Shown: one piece after another, positions 1 to 5,867 of the stretch
Layout of the letters: each line of letters begins with the position of its first letter
Numbering within the stretch: position 1 is the first letter of the stretch
Assembly: GCA_903857165.1 (NCBI GenBank)
Contig: CAIODU010000141.1
Span: forward strand, 1 to 32,530
Length of the DNA stretch: 32,530 nucleotides
Direction of reading: 5' to 3'
DNA from: an uncultured Methylococcaceae bacterium
Lineage (GTDB): Bacteria > Pseudomonadota > Gammaproteobacteria > Methylococcales > Methylococcaceae
The notes under the pieces: generated by a model
The model's input: only the letters and a program-made list of their open reading frames with translations
Database searches by the model: none
What the model was told of the DNA's origin: nothing
Translations under genes and position numbers: made by a program

Positions 1-69
1 GGCGCGAAGGAACTCAAAACCATCAACGCCACATCGGGAAGCATCAGCAATGTCTGTCATCTCTCGTAA
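1..69 (+). CDS. possible 3' end of an upstream gene (partial)
   Basis: Frame 1 is open from the window edge to a TAA at 67-69 and encodes 22 residues ending in NVCHLS. It could be the tail of a gene lying mostly outside the window. If so, it overlaps the ATG at 50 of the HNH gene by 20 bases, an arrangement compatible with translational coupling. Nothing in these few residues identifies a family. Frame 2 is also open to the edge, so this may be chance. Confidence 0.2.
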   Translation, partial: GAKELKTINATSGSISNVCHLS

Positions 70-871
70 GCCATCAACAGTCGGGTATTGTGCTACGAGA
101 ACGATCTCTCTGCCTCAAAAAAAGGCCAAAGTCGAGTATATTACACCTTTAGAATTAATTCGGGTTATCATCCCGCTTGCTGGTTCAAAGACCAATGCGC
201 CATTAATTGCATCTGCCATTCTGGAACACCGTAAAGGTAAGCTTGATGTTTCTGCTTGGCCTGACTGCATTCCTAAGCAAAATGATCACCGACTTGCGAA
301 AGAATTTTTACGCTTTCTTGCCAATTTTGACTTATGCAGCCACATTGAGAGAGATAATTCCAACCATGACCGCTACCAACTAGATGAATATATAGATCTT
401 GACACAATTGCCAACCCCATCACTCAATCTGTATTTACCAATAATGTCGATGCAGATATAATTATTGACCATATCCGTCATTCTCCACTACCATCAATCA
501 TTGAACGACATCGAACTACTACAACAGTATTGGCACGGTCAGGGCAAAGTCGGTTTAGAAATTCAGTATTGAAAGCATCTATTGGTCGATGCCTCCTGAC
601 TGGTGAAGTTATCCCTGAGATTTTAGAAGCGGCCCATATTATTCCTGTTGAAAATGGCGGTTCAGATGAAACAGCTAATGGAATTTGTTTGCGAAAAGAT
701 ATTCATGGGCTTTTTGATGCTGGTCACATACGTTTAACACCAGCGGGGGAGTTGATATTTACCAAGCCTGTAATGGATAGTGAAAACTATAAAACTTTAC
801 CCAGAATAATATCAATCCCTAGTTTTGTAAATCCCCATAACGTGGATTGGAGATATAATTACCTATGGTAA
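50..871 (+). CDS. HNH endonuclease (HNH_2-type C-terminal domain)
   Basis: A 273-residue protein. The last 100 residues carry a clear HNH nuclease core: RCLLTGE, then EAAHIIPVENGG, then NGICLRKDIHGLFDAG. The His of AAH, the Asn of NG and the His of IHGLFD are the expected ββα-metal ligands and catalytic positions of the HNH_2 family, which are stand-alone restriction-like nucleases. The N-terminal 170 residues show no domain I recognise. The ATG at 50 has GGGAAG eight bases upstream, so it is a credible start, but the frame stays open to the window edge and a longer protein is possible. The gene is more AT-rich than pyrD, which suggests horizontal acquisition. A methyltransferase or other partner could lie upstream outside the window. 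Confidence 0.75.
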   Translation: MSVISRKPSTVGYCATRTISLPQKKAKVEYITPLELIRVIIPLAGSKTNAPLIASAILEHRKGKLDVSAWPDCIPKQNDHRLAKEFLRFLANFDLCSHIERDNSNHDRYQLDEYIDLDTIANPITQSVFTNNVDADIIIDHIRHSPLPSIIERHRTTTTVLARSGQSRFRNSVLKASIGRCLLTGEVIPEILEAAHIIPVENGGSDETANGICLRKDIHGLFDAGHIRLTPAGELIFTKPVMDSENYKTLPRIISIPSFVNPHNVDWRYNYLW

Positions 872-944
872 AGTCGGTCAATCACTCTCGTAGATCAGGC
901 CGGGCGGAAGGCGGTACTCCGCCGCATGTGTCGTGTTTGCCATC

Positions 945-1298
945 ATGCAAATGACCTTAGACATTTCCAATGAACTGGCCGTAAGACTCCATGCCGAACA
1001 GGCGCGGCTTCCGCAGATTTTAGAGTTGGGGCTTAGGGAGATGGACGCGGAAGGGGCCACTGGATTTAAGGGCGTGGCGGATGTATTGGAATTCTTGGCT
1101 GAATTACCAACGCCGGAACAGATTCTCGCCTTACGGCCTTCGCCAAACTTGCAACAGGACATCGAAAACTTGCTTGAACGCAGCCGCGCAAGCGGACTTG
1201 ACGAGGAAGAAGAGCGGCAGTGGCGGCAGTATCAATACATCGAACACTTGGTGCGTAAGGCGAAGATTCGCGCCACCGCGCAACTTGCCCAAACGTGA
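945..1298 (+). CDS. small acidic protein paired with a (broken) HNH nuclease
   Basis: About 117 residues from the ATG at 945; a GTG at 933 and an ATG at 951 are alternatives, and none has a good ribosome site. The protein starts like many small bacterial proteins of the type MxITLDISNELAxRL, a short β-strand/helix N-terminus, then is helical, Leu/Glu-rich and charged (PEQILALRPSPNLQQDIENLLE). From memory of family context, such proteins are encoded immediately upstream of a short HNH endonuclease in cyanobacteria and proteobacteria. Here the same order is kept, with the stop overlapping the next GTG (GTGA at 1295-1298). A role as antitoxin or regulator of the nuclease is only inference. A GGCGG-tact-CCGCC hairpin at 910-923 lies just upstream and may have replaced the native promoter. 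Confidence 0.6.
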   Translation: MQMTLDISNELAVRLHAEQARLPQILELGLREMDAEGATGFKGVADVLEFLAELPTPEQILALRPSPNLQQDIENLLERSRASGLDEEEERQWRQYQYIEHLVRKAKIRATAQLAQT

Positions 1299-1384
1299 GC
1301 CATACCCATATTCCGGTCAGCCTACGTCGGTTGGTTTATGAACGGGCTGGCGGGCGTTGCGAATATTGCCAGATGCCGGGTTGA
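1295..1384 (+). pseudogene. 5' remnant of a short HNH endonuclease gene
   Basis: A GTG start overlaps the stop of the preceding gene (GTGA). The frame encodes VSHTHIPVSLRRLVYERAGG and continues RCEYCQMPG before TGA at 1382-1384. This matches the N-terminus of small HNH nucleases, which open with xLRRxVYERAxxRCEYC and place a zinc-binding CxxC before the HNH motif. The family then continues with a hydrophobic stretch leading to HxxDHI. In the next reading frame the bases after the stop still give LSHGFFFMPLN, so a frameshift is likely. The catalytic HNH part is absent: pyrD ends 34 bases further on. The gene is therefore dead, leaving its 117-residue partner orphaned. Confidence 0.7.
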
Positions 1385-1417
1385 GTCACGGATTCTTCTT
1401 CATGCCATTGAACTGAA

Positions 1418-2428
1418 TTAAAGTTCTTGAGCAATCTCCCTCACCAACCCCGGCCCCCGGTAAATAAACCCGGTGTAAATCTGCACCAAACTCGCCCCGG
1501 CATCTAATTTTGCGCGGGCATCGTCGGCACTGAAAATTCCGCCACTGGCGATGATGGGCAACTCCCCTTGTAGAACTTCCGCCAGGCGGGCGACAATCTC
1601 TGTAGAGCGTGAGAACAAGGGTTTGCCGCTCAAACCACCCGCCTCCGAGGCATAAACCGAGCTTTCCACGCCGGCGCGGGACAGCGTGGTGTTGGTGGCA
1701 ATGACCGCATCTACGCGGTGCTTGACCAGCATTTCAACCAAAGGGGCGATTTCTTGTGGCTCCAGGTCAGGGGCGATTTTCACCGCCATGGGGACACGCC
1801 GTCCATATTCTTGGGCCAATTTTTCCCGTTCCGCCTCCAAGCCACCTAATAATTCGCCCAAGTATTCAGCCGTTTGCAGTTTGCGCAGCCCGGGGGTATT
1901 AGGGGAGGAAATATTAACGGCGATATAATCGGCATGGGGATACACTTTGCGTAAAGCAATCCGATAATCATCCAAGGCATTTTCCACTGCCGTGGCCAGA
2001 TTCTTGCCTATGTTGATGCCTAGCAAAATCTGGGAACGCCGCGCCTTGACTTGTTCGATCAAATAATCGACGCCCTTATTATTGAACCCTAAGCGGTTGA
2101 TGACGGCTTGTTGGTCAATCAGGCGAAACATGCGCGGCTTGGGGTTGCCCGGTTGCGGGACAGGCGTGACCGTGCCGAGTTCAAGAAAACCGAAGCCCAA
2201 CGCGGCCATGCCTTCAATGCAATCGCCGTTCTTGTCCATGCCGGCGGCGAGACCCACCGGGTTGGGGAATTCCAAGCCCATGACGGTTCGGGGATGCCCA
2301 ACCATAGTTTGCCGCATCGGGTTGAACGGGCCGAGTTTGGCCGACAGGCGCAACGCAGCCAAACCGAGATGGTGGGCGGTTTCCGGGTCAAATTGAAAAA
2401 GCACAGGGCGGATGAGTTCGTAAAGCAT
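1418..2428 (-). CDS. pyrD: dihydroorotate dehydrogenase (quinone), class 2
   Basis: Oxidises dihydroorotate to orotate in pyrimidine synthesis and passes electrons to the membrane quinone pool. The 336 residues are the normal length for class 2. The N-terminal helical segment (MLYELIRPVLFQFDPETAHH) is the membrane/quinone-tunnel extension that defines the class. FMN- and substrate-binding motifs follow in order: GLAAGMDKNG, FLELGTVTPVPQPGNPKPRM, NRLGFNNKG, NISSPNTPGLR (containing the catalytic Ser), VKIAPDL, ATNTT, SGGIFSADDA and YTGFIYRGP. It is monocistronic here, facing the HNH remnant. The ribosome site before ATG at 2428 is weak. No terminator is evident downstream. Confidence 0.97.
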   Translation of the reverse strand: MLYELIRPVLFQFDPETAHHLGLAALRLSAKLGPFNPMRQTMVGHPRTVMGLEFPNPVGLAAGMDKNGDCIEGMAALGFGFLELGTVTPVPQPGNPKPRMFRLIDQQAVINRLGFNNKGVDYLIEQVKARRSQILLGINIGKNLATAVENALDDYRIALRKVYPHADYIAVNISSPNTPGLRKLQTAEYLGELLGGLEAEREKLAQEYGRRVPMAVKIAPDLEPQEIAPLVEMLVKHRVDAVIATNTTLSRAGVESSVYASEAGGLSGKPLFSRSTEIVARLAEVLQGELPIIASGGIFSADDARAKLDAGASLVQIYTGFIYRGPGLVREIAQEL

Positions 2429-2483
2429 GGCGAGTCAATAATGTCAGCATTAAAATTGCCTTTCCCCGCGACAACGCGGTAAG

Positions 2484-2528
2484 GCGGCATTCGTAGGTCA
2501 GCGGCTCCGCCGCGTATTGCGCCGGATG
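2484..2528. repeat. extragenic palindromic repeat (GGCGCAATAC/GGCGGAGCCGC family)
   Basis: An imperfect hairpin sits between pyrD and the recombinase. It contains the string GCGGCTCCGCCGCGTATTGC followed by GCCGGATG. A related copy, GCGGCTCCCGCAGCGTATTG followed by CGCCGAATG, lies at 25507-25535. This marks a dispersed non-coding repeat family of the genome. Confidence 0.6.
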
Positions 2529-2700
2529 CCAAATCCAGCTTAAGAATAGCGCAATCAGTTTACACCCAACCACAAGGCACGCTACGACTTTCGCCTATTG
2601 CGCCCTGCAAATTGCCCATGACCGCACTGAAACACAACGAAGGGGTTTACCTGTGAAAACATTGTCATTAGACTGATGTCACGCACCGTCGCCAAAATAA

Positions 2701-2827
2701 CTGATGTTACGCACGGAGCGTCAAAGCTTGCTTTGACCCCCTGTCGCAGACAGGCAGAGGCAAGGCAAGCCTTGCCAGTCAAAGCAAGCTTTGACGCTCC
2801 AGCCCTAGATCCATGCGTAACATCAGT
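2701..2827. mobile_element. small non-coding TIR element, copy A (TGATGTTACGCA family)
   Basis: Bounded by perfect 12-bp inverted repeats TGATGTTACGCA (2702-2713) and TGCGTAACATCA (2814-2825), extendable to 14 bp as ACTGATG/CATCAGT. The heptamer AAAATAA occurs directly outside both ends (2694-2700 and 2828-2834) and looks like a target-site duplication. Inside are a perfect 23-bp inverted repeat (2715-2737 with 2778-2800) and two smaller hairpins (2741-2753 and 2759-2776), so the whole element can fold into a cruciform. A second, slightly diverged end motif, TGATGTCACGCA, lies just outside at 2674-2685. No coding capacity is visible. The element ends 35 bases before the start of a tyrosine recombinase gene. 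Confidence 0.7.
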
Positions 2828-2862
2828 AAAATAAGAAATCTGACAACCACCTAAAACATGCC

Positions 2863-4596
2863 ATGGCCGCATTACTGGACAACCAAGAACAAGCCCTACT
2901 GCGCGGTTGGATGAACCGCTTGGGTTGGCCGTTACTCGGCCAGCTTTATCTTGACGGTGCCGACACGGGCGAGACTCGCCAAAAAACGCAGGCATTGCGC
3001 CAGCGTCTGGCGTTGAAAGCCCAGCATTTAGGCTTGCCGGAACTGGCAAGCTTCTGGCTGAATGAACGCTTGGATGGCGAAACTTGGATTAAGCAAGCCG
3101 AAGCAGGTTTGACGGCACTGCTGGGCACGCCCGATCCGCTACCCTCTTTGGGGGATGGCGTCGCCCGGTGGTTTCCGCAACCCATCGCCAGCAAACTTCA
3201 AGCCCATGGCCTGGATACGCTGCAAGCCGTGGTCACATTTCGCCAACGCATGGGAAACCTTTGGTGGCAGAGTGTGCCGAAACTCGGTTCGCACTCGGCC
3301 AAAACGGTCGTGCGATTGCTTAAAATCCATGCGACTTCCTTGGGTTTGGCGGGCAACGCCTTGGCAACCCGCCCGCTGGTTCCGGCTGCGGCAAACAAGG
3401 TTAAAAATCCGGCCATGGAAAACCTATTCGACGCGCAGGCCGAGTTGAACGGGTTCAACGGCACCAATCGTGCCTCGCATGACCGCTGCCGCATACCGGC
3501 CGGTAACGACTTTGAGGCCATACACACTTGGTTGGACCTGCGCGACCACGACAGCCACACCTACCGAAACTATCGGAAGGAATCCGAACGCTTCCTGCTC
3601 TGGGCCGTCACCGAGCGTGGCAAAGCACTGTCATCGCTTGATACAGCGGATTGCAAAGACTACCGGGATTTTCTGTTCGCCCCGGCGGAGGCTTGGCTCA
3701 ATCCCAAATTCAGACCACGCTGGAGCCCTTCGTGGCGTCCCTTCAAGGGCCCGTTGCAACACCGGACGGTCAAGCACACCGAAACCATCCTGTCTTCGAT
3801 GTGCGAATGGCTGGTCAAACAACGCTATCTGGATAATAACCCGTTCGATGGCCTGCCGCCAATGCCGTCCCAAGAATTGCACAGCCTGCAAGTCGAGCAT
3901 GCTTTAGACGAAACCCAATGGCAATGGCTGTTGGAGTATTGCGCAAAGTGCGAAGCCTCCCATCCCGACGGTGAGCGGAACCGCCACTATCGCCGCCTCT
4001 GGATTGCCTTGCAGTTGGCCTACTGCACTGGGCTTCGTCTAGCCGAACTGGCCAATGCCCGCTTTGGTGACATCGCTTATAAAAGCCGTAATGACGGGCA
4101 ACACTGGTTGAGGGTGCTGGGCAAGGGAAGCAAGCGACGTGAAGTGCCGTTGCCGCCCGAGTTGGCCGACGAACTGAAGCGTTATGCCCAAGAACGCGGC
4201 ACGGTTTGGGGCGTGCCGGATTCGCCGGAACCCATCATCGGCAAATTCCGTAAAACCGCTGTGTTTGGGGAAACCGATTTTGACATGGTGGAAACGCCCT
4301 TCACAACATCAGGGCTGCACCGGGTACTGAAGGGCTTTTTTAATGAAGCCGCTGGAGCAATGAGTCAATCTGTCACGGAAGAGGATAAACGCAATGTCGA
4401 AACCTTGACCAATATGACCACGCATTGGCTGCGGCACACCCACGCATCCCATGCCTTGGGTCGCGGAGCCGCCTTAATCTCAGTCAAGGAAAACTTGGGC
4501 CATGCCAGCCTTGCAACCACCTCCCTTTACCTGCACGGCGACAAGGACCAGCGCTATGCGGAGATGGGCAAACTGTTTCGGAAGCGGACAGGATAG
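2863..4596 (+). CDS. tyrosine site-specific recombinase with DUF3701-type N-terminus
   Basis: A 577-residue tyrosine recombinase that cuts and rejoins DNA through a 3'-phosphotyrosine. The C-terminal catalytic domain shows all expected residues: Arg392 (CTGLRLAEL), Lys421/424 in GKGSKRREVPLP, His521 and Arg524 (HWLRHTH), His547 (LGHASL) and the nucleophile Tyr556 (LYLHGD). A SAM-like core-binding domain spans about 215-330. The first 165 residues form an extra helical domain containing ARWFPQPIASKLQAHGLDTL and a WWQSVPKLG segment, matching the DUF3701 'phage integrase protein' region I recall from proteobacterial recombinases. The ATG at 2863 has a weak ribosome site. No phage genes are nearby, so it is probably a lone recombinase or the remnant of a mobile element. 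TIR element A lies directly upstream. Confidence 0.9.
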   Translation: MAALLDNQEQALLRGWMNRLGWPLLGQLYLDGADTGETRQKTQALRQRLALKAQHLGLPELASFWLNERLDGETWIKQAEAGLTALLGTPDPLPSLGDGVARWFPQPIASKLQAHGLDTLQAVVTFRQRMGNLWWQSVPKLGSHSAKTVVRLLKIHATSLGLAGNALATRPLVPAAANKVKNPAMENLFDAQAELNGFNGTNRASHDRCRIPAGNDFEAIHTWLDLRDHDSHTYRNYRKESERFLLWAVTERGKALSSLDTADCKDYRDFLFAPAEAWLNPKFRPRWSPSWRPFKGPLQHRTVKHTETILSSMCEWLVKQRYLDNNPFDGLPPMPSQELHSLQVEHALDETQWQWLLEYCAKCEASHPDGERNRHYRRLWIALQLAYCTGLRLAELANARFGDIAYKSRNDGQHWLRVLGKGSKRREVPLPPELADELKRYAQERGTVWGVPDSPEPIIGKFRKTAVFGETDFDMVETPFTTSGLHRVLKGFFNEAAGAMSQSVTEEDKRNVETLTNMTTHWLRHTHASHALGRGAALISVKENLGHASLATTSLYLHGDKDQRYAEMGKLFRKRTG

Positions 4597-4627
4597 GTGG
4601 GGCGGCTTGAGGCAATCACTGATTCAA

Positions 4628-4658
4628 GGTTTGCCAAAACTGGGGAAACCGCCTTTTT
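4628..4658 (+). terminator. probable intrinsic terminator of the recombinase gene
   Basis: About 30 bases after the recombinase stop, GGTTTGCC (4628-4635) can pair with GGGGAAACC (4642-4650) across a short loop with one mismatch. A run of five T follows at 4654-4658. Confidence 0.5.
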
Positions 4659-4699
4659 ATGGCTATAAAAATAATCTTCTAAGAACAAGGCATTACGGT

Positions 4700-5005
4700 T
4701 TAGTTTACCGCTGTTTTCGCTTGGTAAGGCTTAATCCGCGCCAACACATCGGCCAATGTTTCCTTAGCCTGTTCCTCGTCGTAATGGGATTGCAGATTAA
4801 TCCAGCTTTGCGCATCGGTGCCAAAGAACGCGGCCAGGCGAAGGGCCGTATCCGCGCTAATGCCGCGTTTGCCTTGGACAATGTCATTGATCCGGCGGGG
4901 TGGCACGCCAATCGCCTTGGCCAGCGCATACTGGCTAATGCCTAGCGGTTTCAAAAAGTCTTCGTTGAGGATTTCGCCGGGATGGGCAAAGGGGATTTCT
5001 CGCAT
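4700..5005 (-). CDS. higA: HigA family antitoxin (XRE-type HTH)
   Basis: A 101-residue DNA-binding antitoxin that neutralises HigB and represses its own operon. The first residues, MREIPFAHPGEILNEDFLKP, are the signature HigA N-terminus. The helix-turn-helix follows: ISQYALAKAIGVPPRRINDI, then VQGKRGISADTALRLAAFFG. The final 30 residues form the usual helical tail. I chose ATG 5005 because an open frame reaching back to 5224 would overlap the toxin and run antisense-like without any family match. It lies 13 bases after higB, the usual toxin-first order of higBA loci. Confidence 0.92.
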   Translation of the reverse strand: MREIPFAHPGEILNEDFLKPLGISQYALAKAIGVPPRRINDIVQGKRGISADTALRLAAFFGTDAQSWINLQSHYDEEQAKETLADVLARIKPYQAKTAVN

Positions 5006-5018
5006 GATGTAGATGCCT

Positions 5019-5297
5019 TTAGTGGTAATCGACGATTTCAACTTCAAACGCAGCACCATTGTCGAATCGGAAACAGACGCGCCACTGGTCGTTGATGCGT
5101 ATGCTCCACTGACCGTCACGGTCGCCATGCAGCGGCTCCAACCGGTTGCCGGGCGGGGTGCGCAGAAAATCCAGCGTTGCGGCGGCGTTAATCTGTTGCA
5201 ATTTGCGCAGGGCCACGCTCGCAATGTGGATGAACTTCGCCACTCGACGACCGTTCCACAATGATCCCGTATCCTTACACTTGAATGTCTTAATCAT
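5019..5297 (-). CDS. higB: HigB family toxin (RelE/ParE-fold mRNA interferase)
   Basis: A 92-residue toxin of the RelE/ParE superfamily; HigB cleaves mRNA on the ribosome. Diagnostic segments are KTFKCKDTGSLWNGRRVAKF at the N-terminus, RKLQQINAAATLDFLRTPPG, NRLEPLHGDRDGQWSIRIND and QWRVCFRF, ending EVEIVDYH. The length is normal and the frame intact, so toxin and antitoxin both look functional. First gene of a two-gene operon with higA, transcribed from the promoter/operator at 5304-5332. Confidence 0.92.
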   Translation of the reverse strand: MIKTFKCKDTGSLWNGRRVAKFIHIASVALRKLQQINAAATLDFLRTPPGNRLEPLHGDRDGQWSIRINDQWRVCFRFDNGAAFEVEIVDYH

Positions 5298-5303
5298 TGT
5301 TTG

Positions 5304-5332
5304 ATATTAACGGCATTCGTCATTGCCGTAAA
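5304..5332 (-). promoter_or_regulatory. higBA promoter with dyad operator
   Basis: On the minus strand TTTACG (5327-5332) and TAATAT (5304-5309) are separated by 17 bases and resemble -35 and -10 boxes, seven bases upstream of the higB ATG. The spacer is itself an inverted repeat, ACGGCA-N8-TGCCGT (5310-5329). Its position fits autorepression by HigA. Confidence 0.6.
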
Positions 5333-5470
5333 GCGTATTTCGCTCGTTCCTGGCTTTCAGTTTGTGGCGCAACGTAGAATGCTCTTCGTTGCGCCTTTGC
5401 GTCGTCGCGTGAGGCTTTCTTTACACTTCGATTACGGGGCGCAGGGTCAAGGCAAGCGGCAAGTTGTGCC

Positions 5471-5712
5471 GTTCCCAAGCTCCGCCCTCATCGTTATGCA
5501 CAAGTGGTCGAAGCCCGTCATTCCGGCATGGACTGCCGGAATCCAGTCACAAGGATGTGAACCTAGGGGCTGGCAACTTACCTGAATCAAGCACTTGTGC
5601 AAGCGGCAAGTTACCGTCCTTAGGCTCTGGATTCCGGCAGTCCATGCCGGAATGACGGCGTTTTTGGGTCGGCGGGACTTGTGTATAACGACGAGAGCTG
5701 GAGCTTGGGAAC
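5471..5712. repeat. nested composite inverted repeat
   Basis: The outer arms are 35-36 bases (5471-5505 and 5677-5712). They share GTTCCCAAGCTCC, then CTC-TCGTTAT-CACAAGT, with a few mismatches. Inside them is a perfect 30-bp inverted repeat (5517-5546 with 5627-5656), beginning GTCATTCCGGCATGGACTGC. Inside that again is a weaker pair around CAACTTACC and GGCAAGTTACC. The nesting suggests one palindromic repeat inserted into the loop of another. Similar GTTCCCAAGCTCC and CATTCCGGCATGGACTGCC repeats are, from memory, dispersed in proteobacterial genomes. No gene is supported anywhere in 5298-5867. Confidence 0.75.
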
Positions 5713-5722
5713 CAGTACAATA

Positions 5723-5753
5723 CGGATAACATCCCTTGAAGGGATGTTATCCG
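5723..5753. repeat. perfect 15-bp-arm hairpin
   Basis: CGGATAACATCCCTT, one G, then its exact reverse complement. No T-run follows on either strand close enough for a standard terminator. It lies 115 bases downstream of the NACHT protein gene's 3' end and may stabilise or end that transcript. Confidence 0.6.
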
Positions 5754-5867
5754 TCACTGCTAAACAGGTAAAAAAAAATCGCGCCCGCTACGCGGTTTAC
5801 CAAGAGCAAGGGCAAAAGCAGAAAACAGCAAAGCAGGAACCAGAAATCAGAAGACAGGAACCAGAAA

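Noticed and set aside
2674-2834. Integron attC or XerCD dif-like site at the TIR ends
   Set aside because: The ends resemble these sites only loosely: GTTACGC does not fit GTTRRRY, and there is no dif-like central region. Kept as an unnamed TIR family.
2582-3049. 155-codon minus-strand frame crossing TIR element A and the recombinase start
   Set aside because: It is composed of palindrome sequence plus antisense recombinase and has no family resemblance.
4700-5224. 174-residue version of HigA
   Set aside because: The extra 73 N-terminal residues overlap higB in another frame and match nothing; ATG 5005 gives the standard HigA start.
5723-5753. Intrinsic terminator for the NACHT gene
   Set aside because: The stem is perfect, but no T-tract follows in the direction of transcription, so it is recorded only as a hairpin.
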